Below, in pieces: positions 1 to 6,877 of a stretch of DNA of 21,084 bases. Origin of the DNA: CAG-411 sp050875145. GTDB taxonomy: Bacteria > Bacillota > Clostridia > Lachnospirales > Lachnospiraceae. The notes below the pieces were generated by a model. That model made no database searches. It saw only the letters and a program-made list of their open reading frames with translations, and had not been told where the DNA came from. The stretch is from NCBI GenBank assembly GCA_050875145.1, contig JBNMLH010000029.1:1-21084 (forward strand). The letters run 5' to 3'. Position 1 is the first letter of the stretch, and the number at the start of each line of letters is the position of its first letter. The position numbers were made by a program, and so were the translations under genes.

Positions 1-2655
1 GATACACTTACATTTACAGCAAGCAATAAGAAAATTGCATTAAACAAGAAATCAGCTAAGGTTGCTAAGAACGCAGCAGCAGTAAAAGTTACAGCAAAGA
101 CTGCCGGAACAGCAAAGATTACAGCTACTTCTAAAATTACAGGAAAGAAAGCAACCGTAAAGGTTACTGTAAAGAATGCTACACCTGTAACAACAGCAAC
201 TCCAGTAGTTACAGAAACACCAGTGGTTACAGGTGGAGCAACAACTACTCCTGACGTAACAGCTACTCCAGTAGCAACAGGCGGAGCAACAACTACTCCT
301 GACGTAACAGCTACTCCAGTAGCAACAGGCGGAGCAACAACTACTCCTGACGTAACAGCTACTCCAGTAGCAACAGGCGGAGCAACAACTACTCCTGACG
401 TAACAGCTACTCCAGAAGTAGTAACAGCTTCTGCAGTTTCTGCAAGTGCTGTAAATGCAAAGACAATTGCCGTTACATTCAATAAAGAATTAACAAAGGA
501 CGAACAGAATGCCGTTAAAGTATCTGTAACAAGAGAAAAAGCAACTCAGGCAGTAAAGGTTGCATTTAAGGATGCAAAGACTTTATATATCACAAGAGAT
601 ACAGAGTTGAACTTTGTTGCAGGCACATATACAGTAGAATTATCTGGTTTAACAGCATACAAGACAGATGTTGCAGTAGAGGCACCAGTTGCTACTTCTC
701 TTAAGATTACATCTACAGTATTGCAAAAAGGATTAGAGAAAGCTGCTATTAAAGTTTCTGTAAAAGATCAGTATGGTGAAGAAATCGCTATTACAGGGTC
801 TGATTTTGAAACAGCTACTTATAATGGGGCTAATATGAAAACAGCATACAATGCACAAACAAAGGCATTTGAAATTAATACACAAACAGACACACTTAAG
901 GTAGATGATAGTGTAAATGTAGTATTATTATACAAAACTGGTTTAACAGCTACAGCAACATTAAAAGTTGTACAGCAGACTTATGTACAGAATATTGCAT
1001 TAGGTGATTATGTATTACCAGTTGGAACAACAAGATTAACAGAAGATGTTAAAAATGTTTTAATCCCTTACACAGCAACAAACAACTATGATGAAGTTGT
1101 TACATTAGCATCTGGAGAGTATTCACTTATTTCAACAAATACTGCTGTTTTAGATGCCGCTAAAGTTTCTTTAGATAAAGATACTAATGGTAAAACATAC
1201 TTCAAGATTGCTAGCTTTGAAAGTGCTGGAAAGACATCTATTATTGTTATGAATAACAAAAATGGTCAGACTACAAAAGTTGACTTAGATGTACAGGAAA
1301 AGGCTGGAAAACCATATGCTATTCAGTTAGATGCATCTTCTATAGAAGTGGCTCAAGGAAGTATTGCATATGTTGGATTAACTATTACTGACAAATATGG
1401 TGACAAGGTTGCAGCAAAAGATTTAGCTAGTCCAGATAATAAATTAGTAGTTGGAACTTCTAATGGAGAATATCTTGGTGCAGATGATGTTAAGGTTATA
1501 ACAGATGAAAATAATACAAATTATGGAAAATTAGCTATTGAAGCTAGCAAAAATGTAGAAAATAAAACTGCTGTAATTACAATTACTTTACCAAATGGTA
1601 CAAATACAACTTTACAGGTTAAGATTGGAGCAAAAGCAGTTCCTACAACACTTACAGCAAAAGCAGACAAAACTACAATGGTTGCTGGTGCTACAGCTAA
1701 AGTAGCCGTTTCCGTAAAGGATCAGTATTTAAGTGATGTTTCTGCATTAGGTGATTATACTGTTGTAGCTACAGTTGCTGATACAGATAAGGATATTGTA
1801 AGTGTTACAACAAAAGCAGCAGTTAGCGTAGTGCCAGAAATTACAGTTACTGCTAAAAAGGCTGGTACAGCTAAGGTAAAAGTTGATTTACAGGATAAAG
1901 ATAAGAAAGTTATTGATACAAAGACTGTAACATTTACTGTTGAAGCAAATACTGCAACAAACTTAACTTATAGTGTGGATGCTATTCCTACATTATATAA
2001 GAATTCAAGTACTGTTACATTGGGTGCTATAACGAATACTTATGCAAAAGAAGTTACTGTAACAGCTAAGAAAGCAGATGGAACTACAGTTGCTATTCCA
2101 GCAGACAAGATTTTATCTGTAACATCTGATAATACGGTAATTGCTGCAGGTAAGGATACTGATACTTCTAAATGGTATGTTTATGGTAAGGATGGAAGCA
2201 TTAAAGAAGATCAGACAGCTAAGCTTACAATTGTAGTTGCTACAGATGATGGAAGTGTTATTGTAAATCAAAATGTAACTGTATCAAAAGAAGAGGTAAA
2301 GACAGTTGCAATCAAGCTTTATGATAAGGCTAAGAGTGATCAGGCTAAAGAAATTAGTTCTGTTAGTGTAACAACATATGGTGCTATTCAATTCAATAGT
2401 AATAAGAACAACTACTTATATACTGTAGACCAATTTGGAAACGAAGTTTTATTTGAGAATGCAGATGCAGTTAGCTTATCTTCATTTAATAAAATTACAG
2501 ATGCAACTGGTGACAAGGCTAAATATGAGAACAATGAATTAAGCTTTACAGTTCAAAATGGTAAGGCAGAGGCTGGTTCCTCATATAAGGTTACTTTAGT
2601 AGAAAAAGGTGTAACAGCTAGCTTTACAGTTAATGTAACAGGAGCTACTAAGTAA
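1..2655 (+). CDS. Ig-like repeat cell-surface protein, 5' partial
   Basis: The frame is open from base 1 to a TAA at 2653-2655, so the window starts inside the gene and the signal peptide is not visible. The first ~60 codons look like a bacterial Ig-like (Big_2-type) domain end, with phrases such as KTAGTAKITATS and KKATVKVTVK. A Thr/Pro-rich linker of four 16-residue repeats follows (223-414), then several Thr/Val/Ala-rich beta domains. The first of these opens with AVNAKTIAVTFNKEL, and KDQYG-type phrases recur. No catalytic motif, LPXTG motif or C-terminal membrane segment is seen. A GTG at 223 lies inside the repeat and is not a credible start. The role is inferred to be an exported wall, S-layer-like or adhesive protein. 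It is paralogous to the minus-strand gene at 18982-21084 and is followed by a terminator and a lipoprotein gene in the same order. Confidence 0.85.
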   Translation, partial: DTLTFTASNKKIALNKKSAKVAKNAAAVKVTAKTAGTAKITATSKITGKKATVKVTVKNATPVTTATPVVTETPVVTGGATTTPDVTATPVATGGATTTPDVTATPVATGGATTTPDVTATPVATGGATTTPDVTATPEVVTASAVSASAVNAKTIAVTFNKELTKDEQNAVKVSVTREKATQAVKVAFKDAKTLYITRDTELNFVAGTYTVELSGLTAYKTDVAVEAPVATSLKITSTVLQKGLEKAAIKVSVKDQYGEEIAITGSDFETATYNGANMKTAYNAQTKAFEINTQTDTLKVDDSVNVVLLYKTGLTATATLKVVQQTYVQNIALGDYVLPVGTTRLTEDVKNVLIPYTATNNYDEVVTLASGEYSLISTNTAVLDAAKVSLDKDTNGKTYFKIASFESAGKTSIIVMNNKNGQTTKVDLDVQEKAGKPYAIQLDASSIEVAQGSIAYVGLTITDKYGDKVAAKDLASPDNKLVVGTSNGEYLGADDVKVITDENNTNYGKLAIEASKNVENKTAVITITLPNGTNTTLQVKIGAKAVPTTLTAKADKTTMVAGATAKVAVSVKDQYLSDVSALGDYTVVATVADTDKDIVSVTTKAAVSVVPEITVTAKKAGTAKVKVDLQDKDKKVIDTKTVTFTVEANTATNLTYSVDAIPTLYKNSSTVTLGAITNTYAKEVTVTAKKADGTTVAIPADKILSVTSDNTVIAAGKDTDTSKWYVYGKDGSIKEDQTAKLTIVVATDDGSVIVNQNVTVSKEEVKTVAIKLYDKAKSDQAKEISSVSVTTYGAIQFNSNKNNYLYTVDQFGNEVLFENADAVSLSSFNKITDATGDKAKYENNELSFTVQNGKAEAGSSYKVTLVEKGVTASFTVNVTGATK
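223..414 (+). repeat. Four tandem 48-bp repeats encoding a Thr/Pro linker
   Basis: Four copies lie at 223-270, 271-318, 319-366 and 367-414. Each encodes VATGGATTTPDVTATP, the first with VVTGG. Copies two to four look identical at the nucleotide level; the first differs at a few bases. Such near-identity indicates recent expansion by slippage or unequal crossing over. The linker probably acts as a flexible spacer between Ig-like domains and could be glycosylated on Thr (inference). Confidence 0.95.
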
Positions 2656-2703
2656 TTGTTTGCAAATACAATTTTACAAGTAAATACTTAATTTTCATTT
2701 GCT

Positions 2704-2740
2704 ACATGGCAGACAATATTCATTGTCTGCCATGTTATTT
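2704..2740 (+). terminator. Intrinsic terminator after surface protein gene
   Basis: A perfect 14-bp stem (2704-2717 with 2722-2735) has a 4-nt loop and is followed by a T-rich tail. It lies 48 bp after the stop codon at 2655 and separates the surface gene from the lipoprotein gene. Confidence 0.9.
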
Positions 2741-2805
2741 ATGTTATAAAAAAGTGGATTTAAAATGTAAAAGCCAATACAAAAAAGAAAGGATTATAAA
2801 TAGGA

Positions 2806-3309
2806 ATGAAACATATTTCAAAAAAAAATTTGGCATTTTTTCTAAGTATTTTGTGTCTTACAAGCAGCCTTTTTATAGGCTGTAGTACAAAACCTGTTGA
2901 GATAAATTATACAGAAGTATCGAATCGTACTACAAAAAAAGAACTAGTTAAGCAACTTGGTGGAAAAGCAGATAAAAAAGAAGAAAAAGATGGTCTGGTT
3001 TCCTATAGTTATACTAAGAGTAAATATTTAGATTACGAAGGAACCATGACATATTATCTTTCAGATGATGTAGTTACTTTTTCTAGATGGGAATACAAGA
3101 CAGATGATAAAGAGGAATGTAAAAAGGCGTATAATGCTATATTAAGTAATTTAGAGAAGAAAAATAAGAAGGGTACGCAAACAAAGGATAAAACAGGTGT
3201 AACGACCACCTGGAATATTAATCAAAAAACCACTACATTAGTATACACCAATGGCAAAGACCTTGGAAATACAATTTCTATTATAAATATTGATAACACA
3301 GAAAAATAA
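2806..3309 (+). CDS. Small secreted lipoprotein, uncharacterised family
   Basis: The protein has 167 residues. The N-terminus is a lipoprotein signal: basic MKHISKKN, a hydrophobic core, and lipobox LFIGC with the lipidated Cys at residue 26. A purine-rich AAGAAAGGA precedes the ATG by about 12 nt. The mature part is Lys/Thr-rich with the block YSYTKSKY..Y.GTMTYY..D...FSRW near its centre. The same block recurs in the lipoprotein at 18293-18760 (YTYTKSVY..Y.GSMSY...D...YSKW) and in the pseudogene at 4316-4814. No enzyme motif is seen and no known family is recognised. The position next to an Ig-like surface gene at both window ends suggests a role at the cell envelope, such as an assembly or anchoring partner, but that is inference. 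A terminator follows at 3396-3428. Confidence 0.85.
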   Translation: MKHISKKNLAFFLSILCLTSSLFIGCSTKPVEINYTEVSNRTTKKELVKQLGGKADKKEEKDGLVSYSYTKSKYLDYEGTMTYYLSDDVVTFSRWEYKTDDKEECKKAYNAILSNLEKKNKKGTQTKDKTGVTTTWNINQKTTTLVYTNGKDLGNTISIINIDNTEK

Positions 3310-3395
3310 AAAAGGAAATTTAAAAATTTTCCCTTCACTATCGTATTAATAAAAGTTGCCAGATACCAAGAGCTTTTGGGAAATAGACACTTATT

Positions 3396-3428
3396 CAAGA
3401 GGTGGTTCTTAGGAACTGCCTCTTGTTT
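3396..3428 (+). terminator. Intrinsic terminator, repeated hairpin type
   Basis: A 13-bp stem with two G-U pairs (3396-3408 with 3413-3425) and loop TTAG is followed by TTTAATT. A near copy lies at 6712-6741, after the Rpn pseudogene. It probably ends the lipoprotein transcript. Confidence 0.8.
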
Positions 3429-3457
3429 AATTCTCAACGACTTTTTTGCTTTGCAAA

Positions 3458-3582
3458 TAGCAGTTCTGCCTTATCGTATGGTCTATTTCCATGTATAATA
3501 AAAATAAGAACTCAGAATAATATTTTAGATGAATAGGATGATGCCATTTAAAATATTGCGGTAAGGTATAGTTGTTTTGAAG
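3458..3582 (+). promoter_or_regulatory. Repeated promoter-leader block (copy A)
   Basis: This 125-bp block matches the reverse strand of 14678-14802 without gaps and with about 11 differences. It contains a sigma-A promoter: TTATCG at 3471-3476, a 17-bp spacer, TATAAT at 3494-3499. The similarity runs about 80 bp past the -10 box and stops just before the ribosome binding site of the gene at 3604. The leader is therefore conserved although the downstream genes are unrelated. The stretch between the terminator at 3428 and this block holds nothing else recognisable. Confidence 0.85.
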
Positions 3583-3603
3583 TGTTTAGAAGGAGGATTT
3601 TAG

Positions 3604-4287
3604 ATGGAACACAAAGCATTTGTGAATTCATGGCTTCAATCCAAAAGCCAAAAAGCCAAAGTAGAAAGAAAACAAAACAATATTCAAAATGAAAAAGTTC
3701 AGTTATTTAAAGAAAAAGTTACTACAATTAGAGAAAGTGTATATCAAGCCTTGGAAGGGTTGGTTGCTGAAATGAACAATTCTCTATCTAAACTGGAGGA
3801 TGATACGATATGGCAACAAAAAGTTCAAATCACACCATTCAAATACCCAAAAAATCGGTATATTTCATTCGGTGTTATTGACGAGAAAAGTTTTCTTAAC
3901 TTTCAATTTGAGGTAATTTTACCAGAAAATTACAATGTTGCTACCTGCAAACGCTTAAATTTAGATCTGGACTATGTAAATGCAAGAGATTACAATGTAT
4001 ACCCAAAATATAGAACAGATAACATTGTCTGGTGGGGGAGCGTTTCTGGTAATGCAGTTATCGGATTGAATATCTTATACTGTACAAAGAAAGATACAGA
4101 ACAAGGATATTTACAAATAATAAAAAAAGAAGTTACAAATGATGATGGTAAGCCTCAAAATTTTCAGACTTTTGATGAGTTGTATAAAAAGGCAATGTAT
4201 GGTTGGAAATATACTAAATCTAAGGATTACACCTTAGAGGAAATCAAGATATTGATAAATATGAATAATTTTTGGCTAAAGGCTTAA
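3604..4287 (+). CDS. Hypothetical protein, 227 residues
   Basis: Not recognised. The start is well supported by AGGAGG at about 3590-3596, just upstream of the ATG. The first ~70 residues are Lys/Gln/Glu-rich and probably form a coiled coil (SWLQSKSQKAKVERKQNN to about SKLEDD). The rest is a mixed, aromatic-rich globular region with WWGS, NRYISFGV and several Tyr-Asn pairs. No signal peptide or membrane segment is visible, so a cytoplasmic protein is likely. It is transcribed from the repeated promoter-leader block directly upstream. The lipoprotein pseudogene starts 28 bp downstream, so the two may share a transcript. Because related leader copies elsewhere precede toxin-antitoxin genes, a conflict-related role is possible but nothing in the protein shows it. 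Confidence 0.75.
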   Translation: MEHKAFVNSWLQSKSQKAKVERKQNNIQNEKVQLFKEKVTTIRESVYQALEGLVAEMNNSLSKLEDDTIWQQKVQITPFKYPKNRYISFGVIDEKSFLNFQFEVILPENYNVATCKRLNLDLDYVNARDYNVYPKYRTDNIVWWGSVSGNAVIGLNILYCTKKDTEQGYLQIIKKEVTNDDGKPQNFQTFDELYKKAMYGWKYTKSKDYTLEEIKILINMNNFWLKA

Positions 4288-4315
4288 AAATAATATGTAT
4301 CATAAGGAGAACTAA

Positions 4316-4814
4316 ATGAAAAAGTAACACAGAAACTACCACCTATGAAGATGTGGAATACTGTGGTCACAAAGGTACCATGACCTACTATTATTCCAAT
4401 GATACATTGACACTTTCCCAGTGGAACAGTACTGCTGACAAAGAGGAAGATGCATTGAAAGCAATAAAGCATCTTGAAAATGGCTGGCATTTTGATGATA
4501 AAGATGAAGAACTGTCTGAAAATCAGATAAAGTTAAAGAACGTCGAATTAGGAGCAGAGATTGTCTTTAACAGAGAAAGTGAATATATATTTACCTCTAT
4601 CAATGTTCTTCCGATTGATTGTAGCAACCTAAATAATCCAGAGTATAACAAAGGATTTGATTCGGCTGAAAATCAAATGAAGGATATTCGTGATGACATT
4701 CTTTTTAATCTATGTTGCAGAATTAATAATGTAATAGAGAATAACGATTTGAAAGCATTTTGTGGAATAAAGCCAGCAGAATACGACAAAAAAAGATGTT
4801 TCAAAAAGGATTAG
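4316..4814 (+). pseudogene. Lipoprotein pseudogene, 5' internal deletion
   Basis: A good ribosome binding site (AAGGAG at 4304-4309) and ATG AAA AAG at 4316 run straight into TAA at codon 4. In another frame, open from 4320 to the stop at 4814, the translation contains GHKGTMTYYYSNDTLTLSQW. This matches the conserved core of the lipoproteins at 2806 and 18293. The parsimonious reading is a third paralog whose signal peptide and first ~50 mature residues were deleted, joining the retained start to the middle of the gene out of frame. The C-terminal ~65 residues, after NVLPID, are not shared with the other two paralogs. A GTG at 4353 could in principle start a short cytoplasmic product but lacks a clear ribosome binding site. 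Confidence 0.75.
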
Positions 4815-4874
4815 TGTTAAAAAGGATTTGACTTAAGAGTTTCAATCTACCTTATGATTTGTGATATGTAAAGG

Positions 4875-4911
4875 GGCAATGTTCTGATTTTTTGATGGAC
4901 ATTGTCTTTTT
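4875..4911 (+). terminator. Probable intrinsic terminator
   Basis: A 10-bp stem with two G-U pairs (4875-4884 with 4897-4906) is followed by TTTTT. It lies 61 bp after the pseudogene stop. Confidence 0.6.
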
Positions 4912-5150
4912 CATTCTGCCAAACTCACTGAAAAAATCCACATCAATCTCGCTGAAAAAGTTTTCTATACACAATCCACTTCTAGCTTTCCACAATTTTC
5001 AACCATTCCCGAAAATCTATTCAAAAATATCTTTCTAAAGTATTGTGATTTTCCAGCCAGTAATCCCAAAACATCCCATCCCCACTTCTTTCTCATCCGT
5101 AATCAATCCAATTTCAAACATATACTATTTTACTAATAGCAAATGATGAA
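4912..5150 (+). other. Gene-free, G-depleted stretch
   Basis: No coding potential, RNA or promoter was found here until the Phd promoter at 5155. The plus strand is strikingly poor in G and rich in C, T and A, with runs such as CATCCCATCCCCAC. A stretch of the same character follows the Doc gene (5880-6100). Confidence 0.6.
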
Positions 5151-5154
5151 TAGG

Positions 5155-5183
5155 TTGAATACATCCTAGAAATGATGTATACT
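5155..5183 (+). promoter_or_regulatory. Promoter and likely operator of Phd-Doc
   Basis: TTGAAT (5155-5160), a 17-bp spacer and TATACT (5178-5183) form a near-consensus sigma-A promoter. An inverted repeat ATACATC / GATGTAT (5159-5165 and 5174-5180) covers the spacer and the -10 box. This is a fitting operator for autorepression by the antitoxin, which is known for Phd/YefM systems. Its use here is inferred. Confidence 0.75.
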
Positions 5184-5209
5184 ATAAAAAAAGAAATGGA
5201 GGCGATCAT

Positions 5210-5452
5210 ATGACGATAGATACAAATACACTGGTATCCATTACCGAAGCAAACCAAAATTTTTCTAAAGTAGCAAGGTTAGTGGATGAAAAAGGTTCTG
5301 CTATTATTCTCAAGAATAATGTACCCAGATATCTTGTCATTGATTTTAGCAAGGCAGATGAAATCACAGAAGCGGATGATGCAGATGTAATGGCAATCTC
5401 TCAAAAGTTGCTTGAAGAAAACAAAGAAGCATATGAGGTACTTGCAAAATGA
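5210..5452 (+). CDS. Phd/YefM-family antitoxin
   Basis: The protein has 80 residues. The N-terminal half has the Phd/YefM DNA-binding pattern: SITEANQNFSKVARLVDE, then GSAIILKNNVPRYLVIDF. The acidic C-terminal tail (ADDADVMAISQKLLEENKEA) is the part that would wrap the toxin. GGAGG at 5198-5202 lies 7 nt before the ATG. The stop overlaps the toxin start (ATGA, 5449-5452), typical of coupled translation. Known role of the family: it neutralises Doc and represses its own promoter, and a matching inverted repeat lies over the -10 box. Confidence 0.92.
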   Translation: MTIDTNTLVSITEANQNFSKVARLVDEKGSAIILKNNVPRYLVIDFSKADEITEADDADVMAISQKLLEENKEAYEVLAK

Positions 5453-5826
5453 TTAAGCTATCCAAAGAACAGATTATAATGATGCATAGTCAATTGATTG
5501 AGCAGACAGGTGGTATTGATGGCATCAGAGATGAAGGTCTATTGGAATCTGCTATATCAGCACCTTTTCAAAGTTACGGAGACGAAGAGCTTTATCCAAC
5601 CATTCAGAGAAAGGCTGCAAGATTAGGATATGGTCTGATTAAAAATCATTCTATGCTAGATGGCAACAAGAGAATTGGAGCACACGCAATGCTGGTGTTT
5701 TTAGCAATTAACGGTGTTGAATTACAATATACACAAAAATCTTTATATTCCATCATTCTTGATATAGCATCCAGCGAAAAGGATGAACAGAACTTATGGA
5801 AATGGATTTTAGAACATCAAAAATAG
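5449..5826 (+). CDS. doc: Doc-type Fic-domain toxin
   Basis: The 125 residues are full length for Doc. The Fic/Doc signature is H67-SMLDGNKR-IG (residues 67-77). The usual Phe two residues after the His is Met here, but His67, Asp71, Asn73, Lys74 and Arg75 are kept. Doc toxins phosphorylate the elongation factor EF-Tu and halt translation; that activity is known for the P1 and E. coli relatives and is assumed here. It overlaps the antitoxin gene by 4 bp and is followed by a strong terminator. Nothing suggests inactivation. Confidence 0.92.
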   Translation: MIKLSKEQIIMMHSQLIEQTGGIDGIRDEGLLESAISAPFQSYGDEELYPTIQRKAARLGYGLIKNHSMLDGNKRIGAHAMLVFLAINGVELQYTQKSLYSIILDIASSEKDEQNLWKWILEHQK

Positions 5827-5843
5827 AACCAATTGTTATCCAC

Positions 5844-5876
5844 ACCTACTATGCATTTTGTGTAGTAGGTTTTTTG
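5844..5876 (+). terminator. Intrinsic terminator of Phd-Doc operon
   Basis: A 12-bp stem with two G-U pairs (5844-5855 with 5859-5870) and a TTT loop is followed by TTTTTT. Its arms (ACCTACTA...TAGTAGGT) recur in hairpins at 11051-11080, 14863-14891 and 15763-15791. Confidence 0.92.
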
Positions 5877-5879
5877 CCC

Positions 5880-6100
5880 TTTCATCAATTACCACATTTG
5901 CACCCCACCAAATTTCAAACGGAAACCCACCAAAACGGCTTCCATTCCCGAATCCCATCATTCCCTAACCTACCACTCATCCAAGCCGTTCTCGTTTCTA
6001 TTAGCCCCTTTTCTACATCCTTCCACTCTTCTACCTCTTCTTACATCCATTTTCTCAACCATTCCTCAAAAGCTCCAATCCACATGGTCCCCAAATATCC
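5880..6100 (+). other. Gene-free, G-depleted stretch
   Basis: A long open frame runs through here only because stop codons are rare in such C/T-rich sequence; it starts inside the Doc gene and has no ribosome binding site. No promoter or structured element was seen. The composition resembles 4912-5150 on the other side of the Phd-Doc operon. It ends abruptly where the Rpn pseudogene homology begins. Confidence 0.55.
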
Positions 6101-6102
6101 TA

Positions 6103-6685
6103 ATACGGGCATTCTTGTATTTGGCAACTACCTATCAGAAATATATTGATGATAGGAAACTGGATACCTACGACTCTAAGAAAGTAGAGATTCCAAAGCC
6201 TGAATTATATGTAATTTACACAGGAAATCGAAAGACCAGACCAAAAGAGTTACAGTTGTCCCAAGAATTCTTTTCAGATGCAACAGACCTTGCGTTAGAT
6301 GTGAAAGTCAAGATGATTTACGGAGACAATGAGGATGATATCTTAGGTCAGTATGTGCTGTTTACTAAGGTTTATGATGAACAGTGAAAGCTGTACGGAA
6401 GAACACGAAAAGCAACAGCTGAAAAGGGAAAATCAAGAACTAAAGGGTATAGTAAAAAGTATACAGAATACTATGAATGAATCGGAAAGCGAAAAGCAAT
6501 CCCTGCAAACTCAAAACGAAAATTTACAAAATGAATTAGATAAAAATATTCATGAAAAAATCTTTTCTATGGTGCAGATGGCATTGGAATTCGGGATGGA
6601 TGAGGCATCTGCAATACAAAAAACAGCAGAGAACTGCAATATGAGTGTAGAAGATGTAAAGAAAGTATGGGAAGAAAAGGAATAA
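6103..6685 (+). pseudogene. Rpn-family PD-(D/E)XK nuclease/transposase, broken
   Basis: The first readable part (6103-6377) gives RAFLYLATTYQKYIDD, PELYVIYTGNRKTRPKELQL, DVKVKMIYGD and FTKVYDEQ. I recognise this as the middle of Rpn-type recombination-promoting nuclease (Transposase_31-like) proteins common in gut Clostridia. The catalytic N-terminal part is missing. After VYDEQ there is an in-frame TGA, although the next codons (KLYGRTRKA) continue the family pattern. The reading then shifts frame into a coiled-coil stretch (KRENQELKGIVKSIQN) and the typical C-terminal tail EFGMDEASAIQKTAENCNMS and VEDVKKVWEEKE, ending at 6685. The gene is therefore 5'-truncated with at least one stop and one frameshift. 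A terminator still follows. Confidence 0.8.
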
Positions 6686-6711
6686 CATGTATTTCTTGTA
6701 AATTGTATTTT

Positions 6712-6750
6712 CAAGAGGTGGTCCTTAGGAACTGCCTCTTGTTTTATTTT
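6712..6750 (+). terminator. Intrinsic terminator, second copy of hairpin type
   Basis: The stem-loop 6712-6741 is followed by TTTTATTTT and is nearly identical to 3396-3425. It lies just after the Rpn pseudogene stop. Confidence 0.8.
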
Positions 6751-6877
6751 CTTATAAATGAGTATACTATGTAACAAAGCTACCATTACGAAAATAAAAT
6801 AAAACTGGACATTTTATCGGAATCAATGTAAAATTGTATAGAATAGAACAATTTTTAGTTCAATGAAGGGGCATTAT

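Noticed and set aside
223..414. CRISPR array
   Set aside because: The 48-bp units are contiguous, without spacers, and encode a regular peptide linker in frame.
3222..3437. Minus-strand frame sharing KQEAVPK with the frame at 6550-6786
   Set aside because: The shared peptide is only the translation of the repeated terminator hairpin.
5796..6149. 117-codon plus-strand open frame through the G-poor block
   Set aside because: It starts inside the Doc gene, has no ribosome binding site, and is open only because stop codons are rare in this C/T-rich sequence.
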